Origin: JANQIO01 sp036351375
GTDB lineage: Bacteria > Pseudomonadota > Gammaproteobacteria > Pseudomonadales > Halieaceae
DNA length: 64,000 nucleotides
Direction of reading: 5' to 3'
Assembly: GCA_036351375.1 (NCBI GenBank)
Contig: JAZBOY010000092.1
Coordinates: 216,051 to 280,050 of the forward strand
Positions 29,210 to 38,054 of this stretch are shown piece by piece; positions within the stretch are counted from its first letter, which is position 1; each line of letters begins with the position of its first letter. The position numbers were made by a program, and so were the translations under genes. The notes below the pieces were generated by a model. That model saw only the letters and a program-made list of their open reading frames with translations. It did not search any database and was not told the DNA's origin.

Positions 29210-29901
29210 GGGCCGGTGGCTACCGTGTCGGTGCGCACCAGCTGGTAACCGACGCCGCGTACGTTCTTGATCAGTTCCGGCTCGCCCAGCTTCTTCCGCA
29301 GGTTGCTCACGTGCACGTCCACGCTGCGGTCGTAGGCGGTCAATGCTCTACCGAGGGCCTGCTGGCAGATCAGTTCCTTGTTGACGACCTCCCCCGCGTG
29401 GCGCATCAGGACCAGCAGCACGTTGAATTCCGCAGTGGTGAGTTTTACTTCCTCACCACTGTACTGAACGCTGCGCTCGGCGGTGCTGACGTGCAGTTCG
29501 CCGACATCGAGCTGGTGGCTTTCTTCTTCGCGGCTGCGTTCGGTGCGGCGCAGGATGGCCCGCAGCCGGGCAGCGAGTTCGCGCGGGTTGCAGGGTTTGG
29601 GCAGGTAGTCGTCGGCGCCCATTTCCAGGCCGACAATACGGTCGGTGTCTTCGCCGCGGGCAGTGAGCATGATGACCGGCGTGTCGGAGAATTCACGCAG
29701 CTTTCGCAGCACGTCAAAGCCCTGGATTCGCGGCAGCATCACATCCAGTACGATGGCGTCGTACTCGCAGCCCTTGCAGGCCTCTATGGCATCAGCGCCA
29801 TCGTGTATGGCAGCCGGGTCGAAGCCTTCCAGCGACAGGAAGTCCGAGAGCAGCTCGCAGAGCTCCCGGTCGTCATCAATGATCAATACCTTCTGATTCA
29901 T
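29206..29901 (-). CDS. OmpR/CpxR-family response regulator
   Basis: DNA-binding partner of the kinase downstream, 231 residues. The receiver domain has the acidic pair in IIDDDRELCE, the phosphoacceptor Asp in DAIVLDVMLPRIQG, the switch Thr in IMLTARGED and Lys in YLPKPCNPREL. The C-terminal winged helix ends in VHVSNLRKKLGEPELIKNVRGVGYQLV. It is divergent from the periplasmic protein at 30198, which is likely a target. Gene pair order regulator-kinase with a 4-nt overlap. Confidence 0.93.
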   Translation of the reverse strand: MNQKVLIIDDDRELCELLSDFLSLEGFDPAAIHDGADAIEACKGCEYDAIVLDVMLPRIQGFDVLRKLREFSDTPVIMLTARGEDTDRIVGLEMGADDYLPKPCNPRELAARLRAILRRTERSREEESHQLDVGELHVSTAERSVQYSGEEVKLTTAEFNVLLVLMRHAGEVVNKELICQQALGRALTAYDRSVDVHVSNLRKKLGEPELIKNVRGVGYQLVRTDTVATGP

Positions 29902-29941
29902 GGCCGAAGTCTCCCCGACGGCCAGGCGCTTGTCACCGGCT

Positions 29942-30016
29942 TTTACCGCGGGTTTGCCGTTCTTAACACAACTTTACACCGGCGCTACCCAAACTTACAT
30001 GCGCCGCCCCTAGACT
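29942..30016 (+). promoter_or_regulatory. Possible regulator-binding TTTAC/CTTAC boxes and promoter
   Basis: TTTAC at 29942-29946 and 29973-29977 and CTTAC at 29994-29998 lie between the divergent regulator and periplasmic-protein genes. The last two are 21 bp apart, two helical turns. The complement, GTAAA/GTAAG, resembles half-sites of the CpxR box, though the usual spacing is shorter. TAGACT at 30011-30016 could be a -10. Confidence 0.3.
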
Positions 30017-30090
30017 GGATTCAAGCTCGATGACTGCCCTGCACTTGCCGGGCATTAATCTGGCGCAGGACGGCCCGAGGCCCACAACGC

Positions 30091-30174
30091 CGGCCACCGA
30101 GTGTCGGCCACCGAGTGTCGGCCACCGAGTGTCGGCCACCGAGTGTCGGCCACCGAACGTCGGCCGCCGAATCC
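30091..30174. repeat. Tandem 14-bp repeat, about six units
   Basis: Four identical units CGGCCACCGAGTGT at 30091-30146, a fifth with two changes (30147-30160) and a degenerate sixth (30161-30174). The array ends 23 bp before the start of the Spy/CpxP-like gene, so it is in that gene's leader. Identity of four units suggests recent expansion and possible copy-number variation. Confidence 0.92.
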
Positions 30175-30197
30175 GCGAACGAAAGAGGGAGAACGCC

Positions 30198-30659
30198 ATG
30201 AAGACACTGCTACCCGCCGTTGGCCTGGGCCTGGTGCTCACTTCCGCCGTTGTGCTGGCCGGCCCCTTCGCCGGTGGTCACCCGCCGGACAGGGCACTGG
30301 GAATGTTGCAGGTGATGGCCGATGAAATCGGTCTTAGCCTCAGCCAGGAACAGATGATCAACCAGCTGGTCAACGAGGCTCGCCTGGCCAGCGCTGTAGA
30401 TCGCGAGCGACTCTCCCAGCTGCACCAGCAGATGCGCCAGCTCACCGAAGATGTCAGTCAGTTTGACGAGGCGGCGGTGCAAGCGGTCGCCGACGACCTG
30501 GCGAACCTGGTGTCACGCATGGCGGTAGACGGCGCGCAGCTGCGCTGGGAAGTGCGCCAGGTGCTCACCGAGGAGCAACGCGAGCAACTCGACAGCGTGC
30601 GCAAACACGCGCGTATGTCCCACTTTCGGTTCACCGACGGACTGCCGTCCGAACTGTAA
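30198..30659 (+). CDS. Spy/CpxP-like periplasmic protein
   Basis: Small exported helical protein of 153 residues. The signal peptide ends near VVLAGPF. The mature part is almost all helix, with two LTxxQ-like segments, LSLSQEQMINQLV and LTEEQREQLDSVRKHA, which mark the CpxP/Spy family of periplasmic chaperones and Cpx inhibitors. ATG 30198 follows GAGGGAG. It is divergent from the regulator-kinase pair, the usual place for cpxP. The match is by motif and context only, and identity among these proteins is low. Confidence 0.72.
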   Translation: MKTLLPAVGLGLVLTSAVVLAGPFAGGHPPDRALGMLQVMADEIGLSLSQEQMINQLVNEARLASAVDRERLSQLHQQMRQLTEDVSQFDEAAVQAVADDLANLVSRMAVDGAQLRWEVRQVLTEEQREQLDSVRKHARMSHFRFTDGLPSEL

Positions 30660-30700
30660 GCCAACGACCCCTGACCCGCAGAAGTCTCTGTAGGCCATTT

Positions 30701-30728
30701 GGGCAGCACTTGCTGCCCTTTTTTTTGC
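30701..30728 (+). terminator. Rho-independent terminator after the Spy/CpxP-like gene
   Basis: GGGCAG-CACTTG-CTGCCC (30701-30718; the stem can extend two more pairs) followed by eight T. It ends the plus-strand transcript 42 bp after the stop codon and before the convergent protease gene. Confidence 0.85.
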
Positions 30729-30765
30729 CCGGGACTTTTTTATTGCCTGGGACTGGTCGCCGGAG

Positions 30766-33699
30766 TCAGAGTTCTTCGACTACCAGGCCCAGTTCTTCGA
30801 CCAGTCCGCCGGCCGCGTCCAGGCCTGACTGGCTGGTAATCACCGCCACGCTGGCGTGCTCGGGGCGCAGGTAGGTTTCCGTCACACGACGCAGGTCGTC
30901 GAGGCTTACTTCGAGGATGCGTCGACGGAAGGCTTCCCGGTGGGCGTGGTCGCGGCCAAACAGGCGGTTGTGGAAATCCTGCTTGGCTTCACCGGCCGGC
31001 GAGCTGGGCCGGTCCAGGCTGCCGATCACGCCAAGTATCGCCTGCTCCAGCGCGTCGGCCTCGTGCTGCTTGTCCAGCAGCCAGCGCACCGATTGCTCGA
31101 AGTCTGTCAGGGTCTCCCCCAGCCGCGGGTCGCGATAGGAGAAGAAGCGGAAGGCGCCGACGCTGGAGTCCTGCGACGCACCGCCACCGTAAGCGCCGCC
31201 TTTCTCACGAATGGCGGTATGCAGGTAGCCGTTGCGCAGGAAACCGCCCAGCACCGTGAGCGCGGCGGCATCCTCGTGGCCGACGGGCACGGTAGGGTAG
31301 GCGTGGGCGCAGAAGTTGACCTGGGTGTTGGCCACCCAGATCTCCCGGCGCTGTTCGTTGACCGCCGCCGGCGTCCAGGCACTGTTGCCGGACTGTGCAG
31401 CGAAGCCCTGCCAGCTGCGCTCGCAGCTCTCCGCCAGCGCTTCCAGCTGCTCCGCTTCACCGATCAGCAGGTACTGCCAGGCCATGTCCAGCAGCTGCTG
31501 GTGCAGCCCGGCCAGCTGCTGGCCGAGGGCGTCCAGCGCCGCGGATTCGCTGAGGCTGTTGTCCAGCTGCTTGCTGGCGCGGATGCCTTCTAGTCCTGAA
31601 AGCTGGTGTGACAGGTGCGCCACCGGGCTCATGCCGGCGCTGGCGGCCGCCATGGCCAGGCCATGACCGTTACCGGTCACCGCCTGCTCACGCCGCGCGC
31701 GCTGCTGGGCAATCAGTTCGCGCAGCCGCTCGGTTTCGTCGAAGCGCACCTGCTCAAGGGTGTCGCGCATCAGCTGTTCCTGGGCCTGGTGATTGCGCAC
31801 CAGGGCCTTGGAGGACAGTACCAGGTAACCCGCCGCGTCCTGCACGTCAGCGACCGCGCCGCGCATGCTGGTGAAGGCGTTGATGCTGCCGCATACCGCT
31901 GCCTGCCGGTCCTGTACCGCCAGGTAGTCGGCATCGCCCAGGCCCAGTTCCGTCAGCACATTGGTGTATACCGGCAGCAGGGAGGCGCTGTCGGCTGCCA
32001 GCTCCGGCAGCGGGCACAGGGCCTGCTGGTACACCAGGCCATTGGTGCCCTGGGCATAGGTGGTGCAGGGGAAACCTTCTCGCTCATTGAAATCCAGCCG
32101 CGGAATTACTGCCGGCACGTCGTCCAGGGTCACCTTGGGCAGGATGCTCTCGTCATCTTCCTGGGCCTGGCGTGCCGCCAGTGCCGCGGCCTGCTCGACG
32201 ATGGCCGCCGCCTGCTGTTCATCCAGCGAGGCCTTGAGTTCGGCCAGGCGTGCTGCCTCGCGCTGCCGTCGCTGCTCTGACAGGGTGGTATCCGGCGTCA
32301 TTACCAGGGTGACCCGGTGTGGGTTGTCCAGCAGCAGCTTGCGCGCCAGGCCCTTGATGAAGTCGGGGTCCTGGATCTTTTCCCTGAGGCCCTCTAATGC
32401 CGCGTCCAGGTTGAGCGCGGCAATGGGGTCCGCATAGTGGGTGGCATTGCCCAGAGCCGCCAGGATCAGCTGCAGACCGAAGGGGTAGCTGTCACCGCTG
32501 ATCTCGCGCTGGTGCAGTTCCAGCTGGTGCAGCACGCTCTCCAGCTTTTCCTGGGGCACACCGTCGTCTGCAACTTTCTGCAGCACATCCAGCACCAGGG
32601 CTTCGAGCTGGTCTGCGCGCTCTGGCTCGCTGCCTTCGATACCGCACACGAACACCATCTCCCGCATGGACTCCTCCATGCCGCACAGCGGTGAAGGGGC
32701 ATGCCCCAGCTCGGTGGTCTCCAGTGCCTGCTGCAGCGGCGAGGCGCTGTTATCCAGCAACACATTGGCTAGTAGCTGGGCTTCCAGCATCGCCTCCAGG
32801 TCCGTACTTTCACCCAGCAGCCAGCCCATCACGATATGGGTCTTGGCGTCGGTGCTGCCGCTGTCGTCGTAGGCGTAGGCTTCCTGTACCCGCAGCGGGG
32901 CGCTGAGACGCTGCTCCAGCGGTACCTCTATGCGCTTGTCGAGGCGCTCGAAGCGTGCCAGCGCGCGTTCCTCGAACACGGCCTGGTGCTGGTGCGCGGG
33001 CATGTCCCCGAAGGTCATGAAAATCGCATTGCTGGGATGGTAGTGAGACCGGTAAAAGGCCAGCAGCTGTTCGTAGCTGAGGTCGGGAATGTTCTCCGGT
33101 TCGCCGCCGCTGTTGTAGTGGTAGGTGTTGCTGGGGAACAGGTGGTGGCACAGGGTCTGCCAGAGGGCGCTGGTGACCGAGCTCATTGCGCCCTTCATTT
33201 CATTGAACACCACGCCCTTGAAGGTCAGCGGTGAATCGGGGTTGTCCGGTTCCTCGAACTCCACCCGGTGGCCTTCCTGGGCGAAGTCCAGCGGGTCCAG
33301 CCGCGAGAAGAACACGGCGTCCAGGTACACGTTCAGCAGGTTGTTGAAGTCCTTGGGGTTCTGGCTGGCGAACGGGTAGGCGGTCCAGTCGCTGCTGGTG
33401 AAGGCGTTCATAAAGGTGTTCAGTGAACGCCGCAGCATCAGGAAGAAGGGATCCCGCACCGGGTAATGCTCGCTGCCGCACAGGGCCGTGTGCTCAAGGA
33501 TGTGCGCCACCCCGGTGGAATCCTGGGGCACCGTCCGCAGTGCCACCAGGAAGACGTTCTCGCTGTTGTTGGCGGCCAGGTGGTAGTGCTGGGCGCCGGT
33601 CTCCCGGTGTTCGAACTGCTGGACGTCAAGGTTCAGGGAGTCGATGTGCTCGGTGCGCACCAGGTCGAAGGCCGCGTGGGCTTGTACCGCCTCGGTCAT
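30766..33699 (-). CDS. M16C zinc metallopeptidase, presequence-protease (PreP) type
   Basis: Large peptidase of 977 residues related to mitochondrial and plastid PreP and to bacterial insulinase-family enzymes. The inverted zinc motif HxxEH is HILEH at residues 66-70, with the distal Glu region in GVVFNEMKGAMSS. The second half is the catalytically inactive M16 repeat pair with the M16C-associated linker near 470-560. YTxxPLE-type ends are replaced by DPRLGETLTDFEQ and FGRDHAHREAFRRRILEVS. No signal peptide is seen, so it is probably cytoplasmic and degrades short peptides. It is separated by 81 bp from the downstream-strand neighbour glutamine cyclotransferase. Confidence 0.9.
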   Translation of the reverse strand: MTEAVQAHAAFDLVRTEHIDSLNLDVQQFEHRETGAQHYHLAANNSENVFLVALRTVPQDSTGVAHILEHTALCGSEHYPVRDPFFLMLRRSLNTFMNAFTSSDWTAYPFASQNPKDFNNLLNVYLDAVFFSRLDPLDFAQEGHRVEFEEPDNPDSPLTFKGVVFNEMKGAMSSVTSALWQTLCHHLFPSNTYHYNSGGEPENIPDLSYEQLLAFYRSHYHPSNAIFMTFGDMPAHQHQAVFEERALARFERLDKRIEVPLEQRLSAPLRVQEAYAYDDSGSTDAKTHIVMGWLLGESTDLEAMLEAQLLANVLLDNSASPLQQALETTELGHAPSPLCGMEESMREMVFVCGIEGSEPERADQLEALVLDVLQKVADDGVPQEKLESVLHQLELHQREISGDSYPFGLQLILAALGNATHYADPIAALNLDAALEGLREKIQDPDFIKGLARKLLLDNPHRVTLVMTPDTTLSEQRRQREAARLAELKASLDEQQAAAIVEQAAALAARQAQEDDESILPKVTLDDVPAVIPRLDFNEREGFPCTTYAQGTNGLVYQQALCPLPELAADSASLLPVYTNVLTELGLGDADYLAVQDRQAAVCGSINAFTSMRGAVADVQDAAGYLVLSSKALVRNHQAQEQLMRDTLEQVRFDETERLRELIAQQRARREQAVTGNGHGLAMAAASAGMSPVAHLSHQLSGLEGIRASKQLDNSLSESAALDALGQQLAGLHQQLLDMAWQYLLIGEAEQLEALAESCERSWQGFAAQSGNSAWTPAAVNEQRREIWVANTQVNFCAHAYPTVPVGHEDAAALTVLGGFLRNGYLHTAIREKGGAYGGGASQDSSVGAFRFFSYRDPRLGETLTDFEQSVRWLLDKQHEADALEQAILGVIGSLDRPSSPAGEAKQDFHNRLFGRDHAHREAFRRRILEVSLDDLRRVTETYLRPEHASVAVITSQSGLDAAGGLVEELGLVVEEL

Positions 33700-33780
33700 T
33701 GTCAGGTCCCGCTGGTAAAAGTAACGAGTGTACTGGATTTCCCGCAGGTGCTCCCAGCCATCTGGCGCGTATCGGGTGCC

Positions 33781-34563
33781 TCAGGGTGTTTCCGGGCTGG
33801 TCGGTTCGATGATCTCCAGCTGGTAGAGCCGCGGCCAGTTCTTGCCTGTCACCCACAGGCTGCCGTCGCCGGCGTTGTAGGCGATACCGTTGAGCACATC
33901 CTCCCGGTGCCGGCGCTGGTCGCGCTTTACCAGGCTTTTGAGGTCCAGCTCGCCGGTGACCTCGCCGGTATCGAGATCTATCCTCACCAGCACGTCGCTC
34001 TGCCAGACGTTTGCCCACAGGCCGTCGGGCGTCCACTCCAGCTCGTTCAGGCGATGCACCGGCCTGTCGCCGCGCCGCACCCTGAGCGTGCGGCTCACTG
34101 CCCAGCGTTGTGGGTCGATGTAGCGGAGCAGATTGCTGCCATCGCTGTAGATCAGCTGCTTGCCGTCATTGGTCAGGCCCCAGCCTTGCCCTACCAGCGG
34201 AAACTTGCCCAGCAGGGCGAAATCCTGGCGCCGATAGACAAAACCCCAGCGCGACTGCCAGGTGAGCTGCACCACGAGGTCCCCCAGCACCGTTATGCCT
34301 TCACCGAAAAAGGGCGGAGGCAGTTCGCGCTCCCGGACCAGCGCGCCGGTCTCAAGATCAAAGGCCTGCAGCCTGGACTGTCCCACCAGGCCGGTGCCCT
34401 GGTAAAGCGTGCCGTCGCGGATTTCCAGCCCCTGGGTGAAGTCATTGCGGCTGTGGGGCAGCTCTCCGATTACCCGGTATTCAAGCTGTGGAATGCCGTC
34501 TGCACCGCTCCAGGTGCTCCAGCACAGACCGAGCAACAGCAGCAGGGCTGCGTGAGCCTTCAT
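33781..34563 (-). CDS. Glutaminyl-peptide cyclotransferase, plant/bacterial type
   Basis: Exported five-bladed beta-propeller enzyme that turns N-terminal Gln of peptides into pyroglutamate; 260 residues. A signal peptide is visible (AALLLLLGLCWSTWSGA-DG). Family motifs: FTQGLEIRDGTLYQGTGLVGQS, FGEGITVLGD, GQGWGLTNDGKQLIYSDGS, LNELEWTPDGLWANVW and the last-blade DVLNGIAYNAGDGSLWVTGKNWPRLYQLEI. It overlaps mnmC by 4 nt, which implies coupling of two functionally unrelated genes. Confidence 0.9.
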   Translation of the reverse strand: MKAHAALLLLLGLCWSTWSGADGIPQLEYRVIGELPHSRNDFTQGLEIRDGTLYQGTGLVGQSRLQAFDLETGALVRERELPPPFFGEGITVLGDLVVQLTWQSRWGFVYRRQDFALLGKFPLVGQGWGLTNDGKQLIYSDGSNLLRYIDPQRWAVSRTLRVRRGDRPVHRLNELEWTPDGLWANVWQSDVLVRIDLDTGEVTGELDLKSLVKRDQRRHREDVLNGIAYNAGDGSLWVTGKNWPRLYQLEIIEPTSPETP

Positions 34564-36599
34564 CGAATATTCCTCTTCAATTCGCGCACCAGGAAGCGGG
34601 CCGGTGCCAGTGCCCTTGCCAGCTCCGCAGGTATTGGCCAGGCCTCACCACAGGCCTGGGCCGCAAGCAGCTCACCACACAGGGGGGTGGAGGTCAGGCC
34701 CCGGGAGCCATGGCCGGCGCACAAGTATAGACCGGGCAGGTAACTGCCGGGCCCGGGAATTACCTGCCGTGCATCGCGGCGCAGTGCGGCGTAGTCCTCG
34801 CAGAATGGGTCGAGGTCCGGCACCGGGCCCGCCACCGGCAGGTAGTCCGGCGTTGCGCAGCGATGGCCAACCCGGCCTGCCAGCTGGTCCGCGTGCGCCA
34901 GCGGCAGGTCCGCTTGCAGGGCCGGCAGGGCCCGTGCCACCTGCTCGATGTTGGCCAGGTGGTCGGCAGCGCGCAGCGTGGGATCCGTATCGTCGATATC
35001 GAAGGTGGCACCCAGGCAGTGTTCACCTTCCCGCGCTGGCGGCAGATAGCCCTCGTGGCAGATTACCGTGCGCAGCGCCGCCAGCGTCCCACGGCTCTCG
35101 ACCTGGCTGGTCTGCCCGCGTATCGGCTGGAGCCGTAGCCATTCGGTACCGGCAACTGTGGCGCTGTCGGTCCCGCAGGCGACGATCGCGCACTCTGCTT
35201 CCGCCAGCACGGTGCCCTCCTGGTTGCGCACCTGCCAGCCCGGCGGGCAGGGGTGCAGCGTCAGCGGCCCGCACTGTTCCAGCACGCGGATCGGCTCGGC
35301 ATTCAGCAGTGCTCGGCATACAGCACCGGGATACAGCCAGCCTGACTCGGGGTAGAACAGTCCGCTGCCGCAGCCGGCAATGCCCGAGACCTGCTCTGCC
35401 TGGCCGGCATCAAGCCCCTGCACCAGTCCCGGCAGGGACGCGACGGTGTCGTGGAGTACGTCCTCCACGCCCCAGTCCGGTCGCAGGTGCAGCGCGCCAC
35501 ACAGGTCTCCATCCCTGCCGGCGGTGAGCACGCCGGACTCCAGCAGGCTGCGGTAGCGACGTACCGCATAACAGAAGCTGTGCAGCGAAAAACTCGTCAG
35601 CGCCGATTCCCGATGCGACAGCCGGGTATAGAGCGCGCCCTGCAGGTTGCCTGAGGCGGCGCCGGCGATCTCTCCACGCTCGAGCACCGTGACCGGCACG
35701 CCGCGGCGCGCCAGTGCCTCGGCGCTGAATGCACCCGCCAGACCCGCGCCCAGCACCAGGGCCGAGGCAGGCCTGGCTGTATCGCTCAAGGGTCGGCCCG
35801 GATTCGAATAGCGGTGGCTGGCGAGGTGCCAGGGCGTCCAGCTTGGCGCAGGCGGGGCGGCTGCGCTGCTGAGTACGCCGCGCAGCATATCCCGCTTGCG
35901 GCCAAAGCCCGGGGTCTTCTCCACCGTAAAGCCCGCCGCCTCCAGGCCGCGGCGAACGTCGCCGGCAGCGGTAAAGGTGGCAAAGCTGCTGTCGGGTTGC
36001 CCCAGGGTCGCCATCACCTGGAACAGTCGTGAACTCCACATATCGGGATTGCGGGCCGGCGCGAAGCCGTCCAGGAACCAGGCGTCGACCGCAAGATCGG
36101 GCAGTGTTTCCAGCATTGCCAGGGCCGGTTCCAGCTCGGCAAATACCAGGTCGAGGCAGACGTCGTCGAACCACAGTCGGTGCAGGCCGGGCAGGGGCGG
36201 CGGGTAGTCGCGGGCCAGTGCGGCAGCCTCTGTCTCCAGTTGCGGCCAGGCGTCGGCTGCGATCGCCAGGTCTTCGGGGCGCAGCGGGAATCCTTCGATG
36301 GACAGGTAGTGCAGGCGCGCGTTTCCGGGACGCTGTTCCCGGCTTGCCTGCCAGGCCTGCCAGCAGTTCAGGAAATTCAGGCCGGTGCCGAAGCCGGTCT
36401 CCGCAATCGTGAAGTGATCACAACCGCGCCAGCGAGCGGGTAAGTCATTGCCGGCCAGGAACACGTGGCGGCTCTCGGCGATGCCGCCGGCGCTGGAAAA
36501 ATAGGTGTCCTGGAAGTGGGTGGAGCGGGGAACGCCGTCTGCCCATGTGAGTTCAGCGCAGTGCGCGCCTCGCAAGCCGCTCTCGTCACCGCCACTCAT
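34560..36599 (-). CDS. mnmC: Bifunctional tRNA mnm5s2U methyltransferase/oxidoreductase MnmC
   Basis: Completes 5-methylaminomethyl-2-thiouridine at the tRNA wobble base; 679 residues. The N-terminal methyltransferase part has FTIAETGFGTGLNFL for S-adenosylmethionine and VDAWFLDGFAPARNPDMW. The C-terminal FAD oxidoreductase opens with LVLGAGLAGAFSAEALARRG and ends with LYLCAGHGSRGLTSTPL. Both halves are present in one frame, as in E. coli. It overlaps genes on both sides by 4 nt, so three genes from 37474 down to 33781 form one transcription unit. Confidence 0.95.
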   Translation of the reverse strand: MSGGDESGLRGAHCAELTWADGVPRSTHFQDTYFSSAGGIAESRHVFLAGNDLPARWRGCDHFTIAETGFGTGLNFLNCWQAWQASREQRPGNARLHYLSIEGFPLRPEDLAIAADAWPQLETEAAALARDYPPPLPGLHRLWFDDVCLDLVFAELEPALAMLETLPDLAVDAWFLDGFAPARNPDMWSSRLFQVMATLGQPDSSFATFTAAGDVRRGLEAAGFTVEKTPGFGRKRDMLRGVLSSAAAPPAPSWTPWHLASHRYSNPGRPLSDTARPASALVLGAGLAGAFSAEALARRGVPVTVLERGEIAGAASGNLQGALYTRLSHRESALTSFSLHSFCYAVRRYRSLLESGVLTAGRDGDLCGALHLRPDWGVEDVLHDTVASLPGLVQGLDAGQAEQVSGIAGCGSGLFYPESGWLYPGAVCRALLNAEPIRVLEQCGPLTLHPCPPGWQVRNQEGTVLAEAECAIVACGTDSATVAGTEWLRLQPIRGQTSQVESRGTLAALRTVICHEGYLPPAREGEHCLGATFDIDDTDPTLRAADHLANIEQVARALPALQADLPLAHADQLAGRVGHRCATPDYLPVAGPVPDLDPFCEDYAALRRDARQVIPGPGSYLPGLYLCAGHGSRGLTSTPLCGELLAAQACGEAWPIPAELARALAPARFLVRELKRNIR

Positions 36600-37474
36600 G
36601 AGCGGGAAGCGGTGTCCCCCAGTGATGGCAACCAGGCAGGCGCTTCGGTCCAGCGGGTGGCACGCAGCTCAGCCACGGGGATGATGTGCAGATGGGCGTC
36701 GCCGGTTGCGGGCGTGTAGAGCGTCAGCAGGTAGTCGCCGCGCTCTGTGAGCTGCACGCGCCACTCCTCGCTGCGAATGCTGATAATGGCATCGCCGCTA
36801 CCGAGCGTGACCTTGCCCACGAACTGGGATTCGCCCACCGGTTGCAGGCTGTGATTGCTCTTGCTCACCATCCGGCCGTTGTTGCGGATTTCGACGTTGA
36901 ACACGATATTGCGCTGGCGGGAATAATCCTCGGAGGGTCGCCTGGCCAGCCGCTCGGAAATGAGGTTGATCGCTGCTACGCCCTCACTGCCGGACAGAAG
37001 CACCTTGCCGTGATCCAGTTCGGTCTGCATCAAGGCCACGCTGGCGAGAGCCGCTGAGGCTTCAGCCTCTGCCTGCTGGGCCGCCTCTGCGTCAGCGTAG
37101 TAACCCTGCAGCAGGCTGGTGAGGCGATCAACCTCGGCGCCATCACCTGAGGGCGAGTTGCCGCGGCGCTGCAGCTGGGCGCTCAATGCCTGTTCGCGCT
37201 CTGTCAGTTGGTTGACCACGGCGCGGGTTCGGCCCAGCTCTTCCGCCAGCGCCTGCAGGGCGGGGCTGTCCATCGCATTGGCGCCGTTGGCGCGTAGCAG
37301 GTCCATGGACGCGCGGTACTGGGCAATCTCCCGTTCACGGCGGTTGATCTCAGTACGCACCTCGCTGAGTTCCTCAGCAACGGCGTCCTGGGCGCTCACC
37401 GGGAAGCTTGCGAACAGACTGGCCAGCAATAGCAGGCAGGCAGCCAGTGCTGCTGTTTGTGACGTAGCCAACAT
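36596..37474 (-). CDS. Secreted coiled-coil protein of unknown function
   Basis: I do not recognise the family. The 292-residue protein has a signal peptide (ACLLLLASLFASFPVSAQ-DA), a heptad-rich coiled coil at about 33-115 (EELSEVRTEINRREREIAQY onward), an Ala/Glu-rich helix to 150, then a mixed beta region (NIVFNVEIRNNGRMVSKS, KVTLGSGDAIISIRSEEWRVQLTE, GDYLLTLYTPATGD). The C-terminal part looks like a periplasmic binding or assembly domain. It overlaps mnmC by 4 nt and heads that operon. A periplasmic or envelope role is all that can be inferred. Confidence 0.75.
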   Translation of the reverse strand: MLATSQTAALAACLLLLASLFASFPVSAQDAVAEELSEVRTEINRREREIAQYRASMDLLRANGANAMDSPALQALAEELGRTRAVVNQLTEREQALSAQLQRRGNSPSGDGAEVDRLTSLLQGYYADAEAAQQAEAEASAALASVALMQTELDHGKVLLSGSEGVAAINLISERLARRPSEDYSRQRNIVFNVEIRNNGRMVSKSNHSLQPVGESQFVGKVTLGSGDAIISIRSEEWRVQLTERGDYLLTLYTPATGDAHLHIIPVAELRATRWTEAPAWLPSLGDTASRS

Positions 37475-37562
37475 CGGAATCTATGTGTTTATCTTTCTTG
37501 TATGCGCCTCTTGTACGTGACGCTGCTAGCCTTTGCAAGGGTCGGGGTTTAGACTTGCGCAC

Positions 37563-38042
37563 ATGAGCACATTCCAGAACTTCAGCATGGCGCCGGACCG
37601 CTTCATGACCATGGCCGGCAACGTCCTTTTCAAGGGCTTGCTGGAAGCCTCCCGGGCCAACGCCAAGCGCATTTTCAACGAGATCAGCGAAGGCAAGCGC
37701 GTCCAGTTGATGAACGTGCGCCTCGATGACGATACCGAGCTGCGCTTCGACCTGCTTCTCGATCACTCGGAATACCGGGGTGACCGGCTCAACTTTCGCG
37801 GTTTCCGTGAGGGGCTGGCCAGCCTTATCAGCGCCATGAGCGAGGCCCTGAAAGGTGAAACCAATATCCCGGTATTCAATGAGCAGGGCGGCCGCAGCAT
37901 GCTGTTCGGTATACCCGGGGTGACCCAGGCGGGCGAGCAGGTCAACGTACTCATGCTGGCGGCCAACATGCGCGAGCCGGGTTGCGTGCAGCTCAAGCTG
38001 CAGTACATGGAGCCCGGCCAGTTCCAGGCCCAGGCCGGCTGA
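37563..38042 (+). CDS. Conserved protein of unknown function
   Basis: A soluble protein of 159 residues with no signal peptide, membrane segment or motif that I recognise. It is mixed alpha/beta: MSTFQNFSMAPDRFMTMAGN, a helix around FKGLLEASRANAKRIFNEIS, then LMNVRLDDDTELRFDLLLDHSEY, followed by a helix and a strand pair (MLFGIPGVTQAGEQVNVLMLAAN). I prefer the ATG at 37563 over an upstream start at 37533. It is divergent from the coiled-coil gene and convergent with the MaoC gene, so it appears to be a single-gene unit. Confidence 0.75.
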   Translation: MSTFQNFSMAPDRFMTMAGNVLFKGLLEASRANAKRIFNEISEGKRVQLMNVRLDDDTELRFDLLLDHSEYRGDRLNFRGFREGLASLISAMSEALKGETNIPVFNEQGGRSMLFGIPGVTQAGEQVNVLMLAANMREPGCVQLKLQYMEPGQFQAQAG

Positions 38043-38054
38043 AGCGGGCCCGGG

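Noticed and set aside
30091..30174. CRISPR array
   Set aside because: The 14-bp units have no spacers and no cas gene is present.
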